A DNA stretch of 41,626 nt, taken from contig NZ_CBTK010000246.1 in assembly GCF_000531125.1 (NCBI RefSeq), positions 1-41,626 of the forward strand, written 5' to 3'. Shown piece after piece: positions 25,318-32,854 of the stretch. Under the pieces are notes generated by a model. That model had not been told where the DNA came from, searched no databases, and saw only the letters and a list, made by a program, of their open reading frames with translations. The DNA is from Candidatus Contendobacter odensis Run_B_J11. GTDB taxonomy: Bacteria > Pseudomonadota > Gammaproteobacteria > Competibacterales > Competibacteraceae. Position 1 is the first letter of the stretch. Every line of letters begins with the position of its first letter. The position numbers and the translations under genes were made by a program.

Positions 25318-28235
25318 TCCACATTATGGCTTGTAGCCAAACGGCTATCAGCAACACTCTGCGAGGTTGCCCGCGCTTGATTCAAAGCCAGTAACCGCCG
25401 CAAGACTTCATTGTCGCTCAAATCCACCGGCCAGCCATAAGCCACTGCGACCGCGTTATCAAGATCGCGGTGAGCGTTCGCCAGCCACGCCGGACGCTGG
25501 TTGTACAGATTGGTCAGGGTACGCTTCTTCAGTTCAGCGGCATATTCCGGTTTGGGAATCAGCCGGTCGGGATAACCGGGGACGACTTCGGGGACGCGAT
25601 CCACCCACTGCGGCGGATTCAGCCAGTGTTCGCGCAGTTCATTGAGTTTTTGGGCGGCGGCGGCAATCGTTTGAGCGCGGGAATCATCGGCGTAGGCGCT
25701 GGCCGGGATGTTGGGCTGCAAACTATCGGGAAACGGGAAGGTTTCAAAGCAGGTGGTGGGCGTGTAGCGGGGATCGTTGCCTTTGCCAAGCCATGTGCAA
25801 GTACGCAATGCCCACAGTTCATGGAAGCGGGAATGCAGAATGCCGAAGGTGGTGTCGTCGGAACGGGCGATGACCACGACCAGATTTTCAGGAAGCTGAA
25901 TTTTGGGTAGCCAGACAAAGAAACGGTATTTTGAAACCATCGAAGTAGCAATGAAGCGGTCAAGTGGTGCAACCGTGCGTCGTAATCCGGGTCGGGTTTC
26001 TCCATAGCGCCACCAGTATCTTCGGTGCCCATCCCGCCGAACGGTTTTCCGTATGGGCTTCACATGCTTTACGACATACCCAAACGGCGTTTCATACAAC
26101 GCGGCTGGTGCTTCTGGCATATCCACACCGAAGTCAATGATCCACATATCGGAATGGCGGCGGGTAATGTCCATTCCGTTTGCCCAAGGGCGCAACACGT
26201 CGCTATTGGGTCGCCCGTTAGGGTTCGGTAACTTTAACCACTGTCGCGCCAAGTGGCCGGGGATGGCGAAGGGACCATTTTTTTGGGTGCCGATGAAGGA
26301 GACGCCCGCGTTTTCCAGCAACAGCTTGGCTTGCGTTAAATCCAAGCTGCCATTATTGCCTTCCTTCCGTCCCTTCAAATCCGTGTGAATCGCTGTCATT
26401 GATTGCCCATCCAGCATCACCGGCTGTCCATGATCCTGCTTGCCAAAGCACACCAACGACATCCGCACCGCCGCGCCTTCGTTAATCCATTCCTCATCGC
26501 TCCAGGCATTGAAGATCGCCAGCTTTTCACCCCCACCCCCACCCTCCCCCGTCAAGGGGGAGGGAGTGTTTAGAATCCGCTCCAGCACCTTGCGATTCGC
26601 GCCGCCGCGTATGGAATTGGTCGCCACCAGTCCCGCTCGCTGGACGTGTCCCGCTTCAAGCTGCGCCCGCGCTTTCTCGAACCAGTAGCAGACCAGATCA
26701 GCGCCGCCCGGAACCCGCCCGGCGTAGATTTTGCGCAGGGTCGCTGTGTACTCGTCACCCAAAGCAATAAGCTGTTTCTTGTCGCCCAGAAACGGCGGAT
26801 TGCCGACGATGACCGTCGTCGTCGGCCAGTCGGCTTCCGTGCCGTCTTCGTTCAGCAAGGCATCCCGGCACAGAATCTGATCCAGCGGTTTCAAAATCGG
26901 CTGGTCGTTCAGGCTGTAGCCGTGGCCCAGCATCCATTGAATCTCGCCAATCCAGACCGTCAGCCGGGCCAGTTCGGCGGCGTAATCGTTGATCTCGATG
27001 CCCCAGACCGCATCGGGGCCGACCGCTGGAAACCCGCGTTGCAAGCCCAGCGCCTCTGCTTCCAGCATGACTTGATGTTCGATGTCCTTGAGGGTGCGCA
27101 GGGCGACGTAGAGGAAATTGCCGGAGCCGCAGGCGGGGTCCAGGACGCGGAAGGCGTGGAGTCGTTCCAGAAAGCCATGCAACTGATCGGCGGCCTGCTG
27201 GCGGGCTTTGGCGCGGGTCTTGGTCAGTCGGGCGGCGATCTCCGCCTTCACCGTGGCCCATTCGGCCAGCAACGGTTCGCGGATCACCGGTTCGATCAAG
27301 CGGCTAATGGAACCGGCGTCGGTGTAATGCGCGCCCAACTGGCTACGCTTGTTCGGGTCCAGACCGCGTTCAAACAGGGTGCCGAAGATCGCCGGTTCAA
27401 TCTCCGACCAATCCAGAGCTGCCGCTGAATGCAGCGTGTCGAGGTCGGCGCGGTCCAGCGGCAGACAGGCGGCATCGTCGAACAGTCCGCCATTGAACCA
27501 GGCGATCCGTTGCAGGCCGAACCGTCCGCCCTGATGCATGGCGCGGAACAGGTCGCCGGCCAGGCTGGGGAATTCGGACGGAACCGGGCGGGCGGTCGCC
27601 AGCAGATCGCTAAACAGCCGGTGCGGCAACAGCCCGATGTCCTCGGCGAACAGGCAAAACAGCAGCCGGGTCATAAAGTGCGCCACCGCTTGCGGGTCGT
27701 GGCCGTGTTGCCGCAGGCGCTGCGCCAAACTGCCCAGGATCGTCGCGGCGTCTTCCGTGACCTTCTGCCGGGTCACGGCGGGCTTCAGCCGTTCAGGATC
27801 GGTAAACGCCCACTCCAACAGTTGCAGCCGCTGCCGGTCCGCCAGATCATCCAGCGTCAATCGGTGGACCTGATGGACGGTGTTGGTAAAGTGGGTGTGA
27901 ATTTCAATCGTTTCCATATCGGAGACGATCAGCAGCGGCGGGTTATCCAGCGCCAGCGCATACTGCTGCAACTGGCGCAACGCTGCGCCCAAGTCCTTAT
28001 GCTTGCCTTTGTACTCCCAGGCAAAGCAACCGCGTCTCCACACATCGGCCCAGCCATCGCCGCCGCCGGTTTTCTTCGCCCCCTTCTCGAAGGTGAACCA
28101 TTCACCGCGCGGATCGGCGACCGCCGGCGGTTCCACCTTCAGCAGGGCGCACAGATCGAGGAAGTGTGATTGCGAACCGCTGCGTTCTTTCAGCGTAACC
28201 TTGCGCCAGGTGGCGATGAATTGTTCAGGGGTCAT
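25314..28235 (-). CDS. MmeI-like single-chain restriction-modification enzyme (type IIL)
   Basis: One 973-residue chain combines nuclease and methyltransferase. The N-terminal nuclease motif D64-x9-E74-Y-K76 (ADVWRRGCFAWEYKG) has the spacing known from MmeI. A helical spacer follows to about residue 355, with LGAHYTDAGSI near 300. The methyltransferase has motif I in VLDPACGSGNFLY (about 364-376) and motif IV N479-P-P-F, typical for N6-adenine methylation. The C-terminal third (about 640-880) should hold the target recognition domain. An insertion near 556-570 (NTPSPLTGEGGGGGE) is coded by a GC-rich hairpin repeat. Such enzymes methylate one strand and cut about 20 bases away. No separate subunit or defence partner lies beside it. 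The reading frame is intact. Confidence 0.9.
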   Translation of the reverse strand: MTPEQFIATWRKVTLKERSGSQSHFLDLCALLKVEPPAVADPRGEWFTFEKGAKKTGGGDGWADVWRRGCFAWEYKGKHKDLGAALRQLQQYALALDNPPLLIVSDMETIEIHTHFTNTVHQVHRLTLDDLADRQRLQLLEWAFTDPERLKPAVTRQKVTEDAATILGSLAQRLRQHGHDPQAVAHFMTRLLFCLFAEDIGLLPHRLFSDLLATARPVPSEFPSLAGDLFRAMHQGGRFGLQRIAWFNGGLFDDAACLPLDRADLDTLHSAAALDWSEIEPAIFGTLFERGLDPNKRSQLGAHYTDAGSISRLIEPVIREPLLAEWATVKAEIAARLTKTRAKARQQAADQLHGFLERLHAFRVLDPACGSGNFLYVALRTLKDIEHQVMLEAEALGLQRGFPAVGPDAVWGIEINDYAAELARLTVWIGEIQWMLGHGYSLNDQPILKPLDQILCRDALLNEDGTEADWPTTTVIVGNPPFLGDKKQLIALGDEYTATLRKIYAGRVPGGADLVCYWFEKARAQLEAGHVQRAGLVATNSIRGGANRKVLERILNTPSPLTGEGGGGGEKLAIFNAWSDEEWINEGAAVRMSLVCFGKQDHGQPVMLDGQSMTAIHTDLKGRKEGNNGSLDLTQAKLLLENAGVSFIGTQKNGPFAIPGHLARQWLKLPNPNGRPNSDVLRPWANGMDITRRHSDMWIIDFGVDMPEAPAALYETPFGYVVKHVKPIRKTVRRDGHRRYWWRYGETRPGLRRTVAPLDRFIATSMVSKYRFFVWLPKIQLPENLVVVIARSDDTTFGILHSRFHELWALRTCTWLGKGNDPRYTPTTCFETFPFPDSLQPNIPASAYADDSRAQTIAAAAQKLNELREHWLNPPQWVDRVPEVVPGYPDRLIPKPEYAAELKKRTLTNLYNQRPAWLANAHRDLDNAVAVAYGWPVDLSDNEVLRRLLALNQARATSQSVADSRLATSHNVD
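26529..26570. repeat. GC-rich hairpin repeat inserted inside the restriction gene
   Basis: CCCTCCCCC (26542-26550) and GGGGGAGGG (26556-26564) form a 9-bp stem with a GTCAA loop, next to a C-rich run. The pattern is like dispersed non-coding repeats of many environmental proteobacteria. Here it lies in frame in the restriction gene and is translated as PSPLTGEGGGGG. The outer limits are estimated. Confidence 0.75.
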
Positions 28236-28339
28236 CAGTAGGGATCGCCTGATTGGGGTGGGTCGGCCACTTCTTGACCGGCACTGGGTGGATAATTTCG
28301 TTTAACCTAATCGGGAAGACGATTCTAAGGAAAATTACG

Positions 28340-29350
28340 ATGCGCCATGCTCAGATCATCAGTACCGGCGGTTATGTCCCGGAGCGAGTGATGACCAACG
28401 CCGACTTCGATCAATTGCTGGGCGAGCCGGTCGGCGACTGGTTGGTTGAGAACGTCGGCATCCGCGAGCGCCATTTCATGGCCGAGGAGCAGGTCACCTC
28501 GGATTTGGCGGTCGCCGCTGGGCGGATCGCGCTGGAGCGGGCCGGTCTGGAGCCGAATGATCTCGACCGAATCATCGTCGCCACCGATACGCCGGATTAC
28601 CTCAGTCCAGCGACAGCGGCGGTGGTGCAGGCCAAGCTGGGCGCGCGCCGGGCTGGAGTGTTCGACCTGAACAGCGCCTGCGCCGGCTGGGTGACCGCTC
28701 TGGACGTGGCGGCCAAGACGATCATCATCGAACGTGAGGAACGCTTCATGCTGGTGATCGGCGCCTATGGCATGAGCCGGTTTCTGGACTGGAACGACAA
28801 GAAAACCGTCACTCTGTTTGCCGACGGCGCCGGGGCGGTGATCGTCGGGGCCGGTTCACAACCGGGCTGGCTGGCGACCGTCACCGCCGCCGCCGGCGAG
28901 TATCACGATGCGCTCGGCATCTATTCCGGCGGGACTTATCGCCCGGCGACCGCCGCCAATCTGACGCAATACGGTCCACCCCAGGTGCAGTTCGTGCGCA
29001 AGTTTCCGGCGACGTTCAATACCGAGCAATGGCCGCCGCTGATCGAGCGACTGTTGGCCAAAGCCAGCGCCGCGACTGGCGTCCGCCTGCAACCGGACGA
29101 TGTCAATCATTACTACTTCACCCAGGTCAACCTGCGGGTCATCGAGGCGACGATGGCGGCGATAGGACAGCCGCTGAGTAAGACTCACTGGATTATGGAC
29201 AAGTGGGGCTACACCGGATCGGCCTGCATTCCGATGGCGCTGGACGACGCCCTGGCTCAGGGCAAAGGTCCGCAACCGGGATCGCTGGCGCTGTTCTGCG
29301 CCAGCGGCGGCGGCATTGCCTTGGCGGCCTCGTTGTGGCGGTGGCGGTGA
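28340..29350 (+). CDS. 3-oxoacyl-ACP synthase III-like protein with altered triad
   Basis: The 336-residue protein has the FabH/KAS III thiolase fold: ISTGGYVPERVMTNADF, VENVGIRERHF, the nucleophile C114 in DLNSACAGWVTAL, FADGAGAVIVG, and an end GGGIALAASLW. FabH needs Cys-His-Asn. Where FabH has PHQAN, this protein reads YFTQVNLRV (Thr261), and where FabH has GNTS it reads KWGYTGSAC (Tyr291). His257 lies four residues before Thr261. So the decarboxylating His/Asn pair seems to be missing, and the protein may make esters, amides or other acyl transfers instead of chain elongation. The ATG 28340 has AAGGA upstream. It is followed by a broken acyltransferase gene on the same strand. Substrate unknown. 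Confidence 0.88.
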   Translation: MRHAQIISTGGYVPERVMTNADFDQLLGEPVGDWLVENVGIRERHFMAEEQVTSDLAVAAGRIALERAGLEPNDLDRIIVATDTPDYLSPATAAVVQAKLGARRAGVFDLNSACAGWVTALDVAAKTIIIEREERFMLVIGAYGMSRFLDWNDKKTVTLFADGAGAVIVGAGSQPGWLATVTAAAGEYHDALGIYSGGTYRPATAANLTQYGPPQVQFVRKFPATFNTEQWPPLIERLLAKASAATGVRLQPDDVNHYYFTQVNLRVIEATMAAIGQPLSKTHWIMDKWGYTGSACIPMALDDALAQGKGPQPGSLALFCASGGGIALAASLWRWR

Positions 29351-29400
29351 GGAAAGATGACAAAAGGACACAAGCGATAAGGCATTGCACCTTATACCTT

Positions 29401-29528
29401 CAGGACTTGCGCCTAACTCGTGAATTCGTCTTACCCGCGAAAGCGGGTATCCAGTAAGCCACTGAAAAAACTGGATTCCCGCGTTCCCCGCGTTCGCGAG
29501 GAGGGAATGACGGAAAGCGAAAGTCCTG
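29401..29528 (+). repeat. Palindromic MITE-like repeat, copy D
   Basis: A 128-bp copy with both ends, CAGGACTTGCGC at the left and GCGAAAGTCCTG at the right. It lies between the KAS III-like gene and the broken acyltransferase gene. An extra GCGTTCCCCGCGTTCGCGAGG segment makes it longer than the others. Confidence 0.85.
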
Positions 29529-29556
29529 ACCTTGCATCTTTTTTGGACGTACCGTC

Positions 29557-29874
29557 ATGAGCGAACCCCACTCTCCGAATCTGAATCCCGCTGTGTTGCC
29601 CCGCCGGCTCGATTCCGCTGAGGCATTTTTCTGGTTTCTGGACCACGTTTCCCCGATGAACTTTGCGGTGATCGCCGAAGGCAATGGTGATCTCGATGAT
29701 GACGCGCTGCGGGCGGCGCTGCTTCGCGCCCAACAGGAACATCCCTGCAGGACTTTCGCTAAACCCGCAAATTCGTCATACCCGCGAAAGCGGGAATCCA
29801 GTTTTTTCAGCGGCTTACTCGATGCCCGTGAAAGCGGGTATCTCGCCTTTCATGAGGCCGTGCGATGCGGCTGA
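29557..29874 (+). pseudogene. WS/DGAT or condensation-type acyltransferase, truncated by a repeat
   Basis: The first 60 or so residues (PRRLDSAEAFFWFLDHV, MNFAVIAEGNGDLDDDALRAALL) look like the start of wax-ester synthase/DGAT or PapA-like acyltransferases, which are normally 400 or more residues and carry an HHxxxDG active site further on. At 29748 the frame enters a MITE-like repeat and the rest (CRTFAKPANSSYPRKRES and on) is translated repeat. No continuation of the acyltransferase is seen beyond the repeat, so the remainder was deleted. The product, if made, is a 105-residue chimera without the active site. Its position after the KAS III-like gene suggests the two once worked together on an acyl product. 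Confidence 0.7.
29748..29850 (+). repeat. Palindromic MITE-like repeat, copy E (right end lost)
   Basis: The left end CAGGACTTTCGCTAAACCCG is intact, and the first hairpin ATACCCGCGAAAGCGGG is present. The right half is changed (GCCCGTGAAAGCGGGTATC) and the usual GCGAAAGTCCTG end is missing. The copy sits within the acyltransferase reading frame. Confidence 0.82.
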
Positions 29875-29914
29875 TGGTTCCTCAGATATGCCGGCCAGCA
29901 GAATAGACGCAAAC

Positions 29915-29938
29915 AAAAAAGGCCGGCTATTGCCGGCC
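29915..29938 (-). terminator. Rho-independent terminator of the PEP-CTERM gene
   Basis: Read on the minus strand, GGCCGGC AATA GCCGGCC is followed by TTTTTT. It lies about 23 bases after the PEP-CTERM stop codon. Confidence 0.92.
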
Positions 29939-29960
29939 CCATATCTAATTTTTCCAGCAA

Positions 29961-30791
29961 CTACATGCAACGGCGACGGGACAGGCCAAGCGCCACTAAG
30001 CCAAGGCCCATCAACGCTAACCCTGCTGGTTCGGGTATCCCCATCACGCTATTCCATGAGTCCGCAATTCTGAGCTGATCCACCAGTACTCTATCGCCTG
30101 CATCAAAATTGGCAGTGCGGAACCCAACATAGCTGATCGACTTAAACCCCGGATTTCCTGTTGTGCTTGTTGATGATGCATCCGGCGCAGAAGCTTGTCC
30201 GACTGATGGATCTAGCCAAACGTCGAATTTCGTATAGCTGTTGTCAAGGCCAGGGACCGTCCGGGACAGGCGACCCACGATATGGTAGGTGGTGCTATTA
30301 GTGAGATTACTGCTAGGTACAAAACTACCCCCCGTTCCGTTAGCCCGCACGAAGACGTCATTCGTTCCATTCCCATCAGCCTTAATTCCAATGTTGGGCC
30401 GATCCGTCGTATGGGCACCTGCTGTAACATTATCTAGCCACAGACCAAGAAAATCATTGCTCGTTAAATTCCCAGCGGCGATTTGCACAAAGAACCCAAC
30501 GTAAAGGTTATCGCCTTTGAAAGTCTCGCCGAGCTTGCGATAAGCAGCATTGTCGCTGTTTGCTGTGAATTGTGCCGCACGGTTGCCGCTGAGGTCGGGG
30601 TCTACGACGGTAGCACCACCCGATCCGGTAGTCTTCCATACGCTGCTCCCCCAGCCAGTACCACCGTTTTGATTATTTAGCGCTCCGGTGTAGTTGAAAT
30701 CGTCGCTTGCGATCAACGTAGCCGAAGCCAGTGGTGAGAGCGCGAATAGCGCACCCGCAAGCAGGGTACGCAGGGTTTGTGATTTCATCAT
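29961..30791 (-). CDS. PEP-CTERM sorting domain protein
   Basis: The 276-residue protein has a signal peptide (MMKSQTLRTLLAGALFALSP, cut near ASA) and ends with a PEP-CTERM signal: IPEPAGLALMGLGLVALGLSRRRCM is split as the PEP motif, a hydrophobic helix and a basic tail. Such proteins are cut and sorted by an exosortase (EpsH/XrtA type) and go with exopolysaccharide production. The mature part is rich in Asn, Gly, Thr and Ser, beta-type, with few Cys, and begins LIASDDFNYTGALNNQNGGTGW, similar to lectin-like or LamG-like folds. The exosortase is not in this window. A GGAG site lies ahead of the first ATG. A sigma-54-type promoter lies about 65 bases upstream, and a strong terminator follows, so the gene is a single transcript. 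Confidence 0.93.
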   Translation of the reverse strand: MMKSQTLRTLLAGALFALSPLASATLIASDDFNYTGALNNQNGGTGWGSSVWKTTGSGGATVVDPDLSGNRAAQFTANSDNAAYRKLGETFKGDNLYVGFFVQIAAGNLTSNDFLGLWLDNVTAGAHTTDRPNIGIKADGNGTNDVFVRANGTGGSFVPSSNLTNSTTYHIVGRLSRTVPGLDNSYTKFDVWLDPSVGQASAPDASSTSTTGNPGFKSISYVGFRTANFDAGDRVLVDQLRIADSWNSVMGIPEPAGLALMGLGLVALGLSRRRCM

Positions 30792-30854
30792 TATCTCGGT
30801 TCTCCATGAGGATCAATCGTTAGAATCTCAAAAATTTCGGATGATTAAAAGAAA

Positions 30855-30868
30855 GCAATTTTCATGCC
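30855..30868 (-). promoter_or_regulatory. Sigma-54 (-24/-12) promoter of the PEP-CTERM gene
   Basis: On the minus strand GGCATG-AAAA-TTGC (followed by T) matches the sigma-54 consensus GGCACG-N4-TTGC at all core positions except one, with the exact GG-to-GC spacing. It would start transcription near 30843, about 50 bases before the ATG. Confidence 0.65.
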
Positions 30869-30957
30869 TTATTGTTAATATTTAATTTATCTGATTGATT
30901 TATAAAATAATTTATTAAGTTAATTATTGAGGCTTAAGCCGTTTGCCCTCAAAGCGT

Positions 30958-30974
30958 TGTAAAATTTCCTGACA
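30958..30974 (+). promoter_or_regulatory. 17-mer site 1 (TGT-N11-ACA)
   Basis: TGTAAAATTTCCTGACA; centre about 123 bases upstream of the predicted PEP-CTERM transcription start, the usual range for a sigma-54 activator site. Same orientation as site 3, opposite to site 2. Confidence 0.55.
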
Positions 30975-31098
30975 TCACAAGACAGGCAAAAGCAACTTTA
31001 TCGAAGTAGTATAAAAAGTTGAGCTGATCAAAAAAATTCAACACACTGAATTTTAATGTAAAATTCGATTTCTCTGTTTATTAAAGCCACAAGCAAGT

Positions 31099-31115
31099 TG
31101 TCAGGAAATTTTACA
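31099..31115 (-). promoter_or_regulatory. 17-mer site 2 (inverted)
   Basis: TGTCAGGAAATTTTACA, the perfect reverse complement of sites 1 and 3; centre about 264 bases upstream of the predicted start. Sites 1 and 2 could also be the ends of a 158-bp mobile element. Confidence 0.55.
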
Positions 31116-31199
31116 CTCTTGAAAGTACCAAAGCGTTGATTATCCCCTATGCTGCTCTATATTAATGCAGCTTATTGTTATTTCAAATAAAAATTGGAC

Positions 31200-31216
31200 T
31201 GTAAAATTTCCTGACA
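31200..31216 (+). promoter_or_regulatory. 17-mer site 3
   Basis: TGTAAAATTTCCTGACA, identical to site 1 with different flanking bases; about 365 bases from the predicted PEP-CTERM start and 222 before the sthA ATG. Confidence 0.55.
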
Positions 31217-31437
31217 CCGCCATTCGCTGCAAACCGGTTCAGCGAAATCGTCCGGCTGAACCGCCAACTCCGCAGCATCCCGCCGCTGACCCTCCCGAAA
31301 ATCCCGTGCGACTTCGCTGCGCCATACCCCGATTTTGCCCCGGCCATAAAGGGGCTAAACTACCCGCGCATCATCTAAAAAATCAGCGGATCGCCCCCGA
31401 CCATCCTCCGCCACCATCACCGACGAGCGCGCCCATA

Positions 31438-32841
31438 ATGAACGACCAAAAATACGATGTGATCGTGATCGGCACCGGCCCTGGAGGAGAAGGGGCCGCG
31501 ATGAAAGCCGCCAAAGACGGAAAATCGGTCGCGGTGATCGAGAAATATCACCTGGTCGGCGGCGGCTGCACCCACTGGGGCACCATTCCATCCAAGGCGC
31601 TGCGGCACTCGATCAACCGGGTGCTGGAATTCAACACCAGCCCGATCTTTCGCAACGCCCTCGGCCACGCGCTGAAACTGTCCTATCCCGAACTGCTGCG
31701 ATCCGCCGAATCGGTTATCGCCCGCCAGACCGCCATGCGCCGGGATTTCTACGAGCGCAACCGGATCACGCTGCATCACGGTCAAGCCCGCTTTCTCGAT
31801 GCGAACACCCTCGAAGTGCATTCCCGTCAGCAGACCGAACCGACGTTGCTGACCGCCGACGCCTTCGTCATCGCCTCCGGCTCGCATCCATTCCGGCCCC
31901 AGGACATTGACTTCAACCACCCCTGCATCTTTGACAGCGACACCATTCTCAGTCTGTCCACCACGCCCCGATCCATCCTGATTTACGGCGCGGGCGTCAT
32001 CGGCTGCGAATACGCCAGCATCTTCCGCAACATGGGCTGCAAAGTGGACCTGGTGGACACCCGCTCGCAACTGCTTTCCTTCCTCGACGACGAGATCGCC
32101 CACGCCCTCAGCTATCACCTGCGCGATCAAGGCGTCATGATCCGCCACAACGAGGAATACCAGCAGGTGGAAGGGTTGCCGGACGGCGCGGTGATGGATT
32201 TCAAGTCCGGCAAGAAAATCAAGGCGGATGCGCTGCTTTGGGCCAATGGCCGCACCGGCAACACCGCGAACATGGGGTTGGAGGCACTGGGCATCACCCC
32301 CGACCGTCGCGGTCAGATCAAGGTGGACAGCAACTACCGCACCGCGCTACCCCACATCTACGCAGTGGGCGATGTCATCGGTTATCCCAGCCTGGCCAGC
32401 GCCGCTTACGACCAGGGCCGCTTCGCCGCTACCCATCTGATTCACGGCAGTTGCGATCATCATCTGGTGGATTACATCCCGACCGGCATCTACACTTCAC
32501 CGGAGATCAGTTCGGTGGGTCGCAGCGAACGCGAACTGACTGAAGCGCGGGTGCCGTATGAAGTCGGCCACGCCTATTTCAAGAGTTTGGCGCGCGCCCA
32601 GATTACCGGTCGCACCGTCGGCATCCTCAAACTGCTGTTTCACCGCGATACGCTGGAAATTCTTGGCATCCACTGCTTCGGCGACCAAGCCGCCGAGATC
32701 GTTCACATCGGCCAGGCGATCATGGCCCAGCAGGGCGAAGCCAACACCATCCAGTATTTCGTCAACACCACATTCAATTATCCGACCATGGCTGAGGCTT
32801 ACCGGGTAGCAGCGTTGAACGGTTTGAATCGTCTGGCCTAA
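31438..32841 (+). CDS. sthA: Soluble NAD(P) transhydrogenase
   Basis: SthA moves hydride between NADPH and NAD+ with FAD, without the proton gradient. The 467-residue protein aligns with E. coli SthA along its whole length: [14 protein letters not shown] for FAD binding, [16 protein letters not shown], then [15 protein letters not shown] for the second nucleotide, [21 protein letters not shown], and the end [17 protein letters not shown]. As usual for SthA, CTHWG replaces the redox disulfide of lipoamide dehydrogenases. ATG 31438 fits the family; an in-frame extension to 31165 carries no similarity. pilU starts only 13 bases after it. Confidence 0.96.
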   Translation: MNDQKYDVIVIGTGPGGEGAAMKAAKDGKSVAVIEKYHLVGGGCTHWGTIPSKALRHSINRVLEFNTSPIFRNALGHALKLSYPELLRSAESVIARQTAMRRDFYERNRITLHHGQARFLDANTLEVHSRQQTEPTLLTADAFVIASGSHPFRPQDIDFNHPCIFDSDTILSLSTTPRSILIYGAGVIGCEYASIFRNMGCKVDLVDTRSQLLSFLDDEIAHALSYHLRDQGVMIRHNEEYQQVEGLPDGAVMDFKSGKKIKADALLWANGRTGNTANMGLEALGITPDRRGQIKVDSNYRTALPHIYAVGDVIGYPSLASAAYDQGRFAATHLIHGSCDHHLVDYIPTGIYTSPEISSVGRSERELTEARVPYEVGHAYFKSLARAQITGRTVGILKLLFHRDTLEILGIHCFGDQAAEIVHIGQAIMAQQGEANTIQYFVNTTFNYPTMAEAYRVAALNGLNRLA

Positions 32842-32854
32842 GAGAGAAGATTTC

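Larger units (their letters stand above)
30792..31437. other. AT-rich control region between PEP-CTERM gene and sthA
   Basis: This 646-bp gap is much richer in A and T than the rest of the window up to about 31200. It holds a sigma-54-type promoter facing the PEP-CTERM gene and three identical 17-bp sites. The last 200 bases, before sthA, are GC-rich and have no clear gene; an in-frame extension of sthA runs through it but starts inside the AT-rich part. Confidence 0.7.

Noticed and set aside
25314-28235. BREX PglX or DISARM methyltransferase
   Set aside because: The D-x9-E-x-K nuclease motif at the N-terminus and absence of any BREX or DISARM partner genes fit the MmeI-like single-chain type better.
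31165-31437. N-terminal extension of sthA by 91 codons
   Set aside because: The added part has no similarity to SthA, begins in AT-rich control DNA and runs over a 17-mer site; ATG 31438 aligns with the E. coli start.
18833-31437. Whole accessory stretch as a prophage or integrative element
   Set aside because: No integrase, phage structural, replication or conjugation genes and no tRNA-type attachment site were seen; only short repeats.
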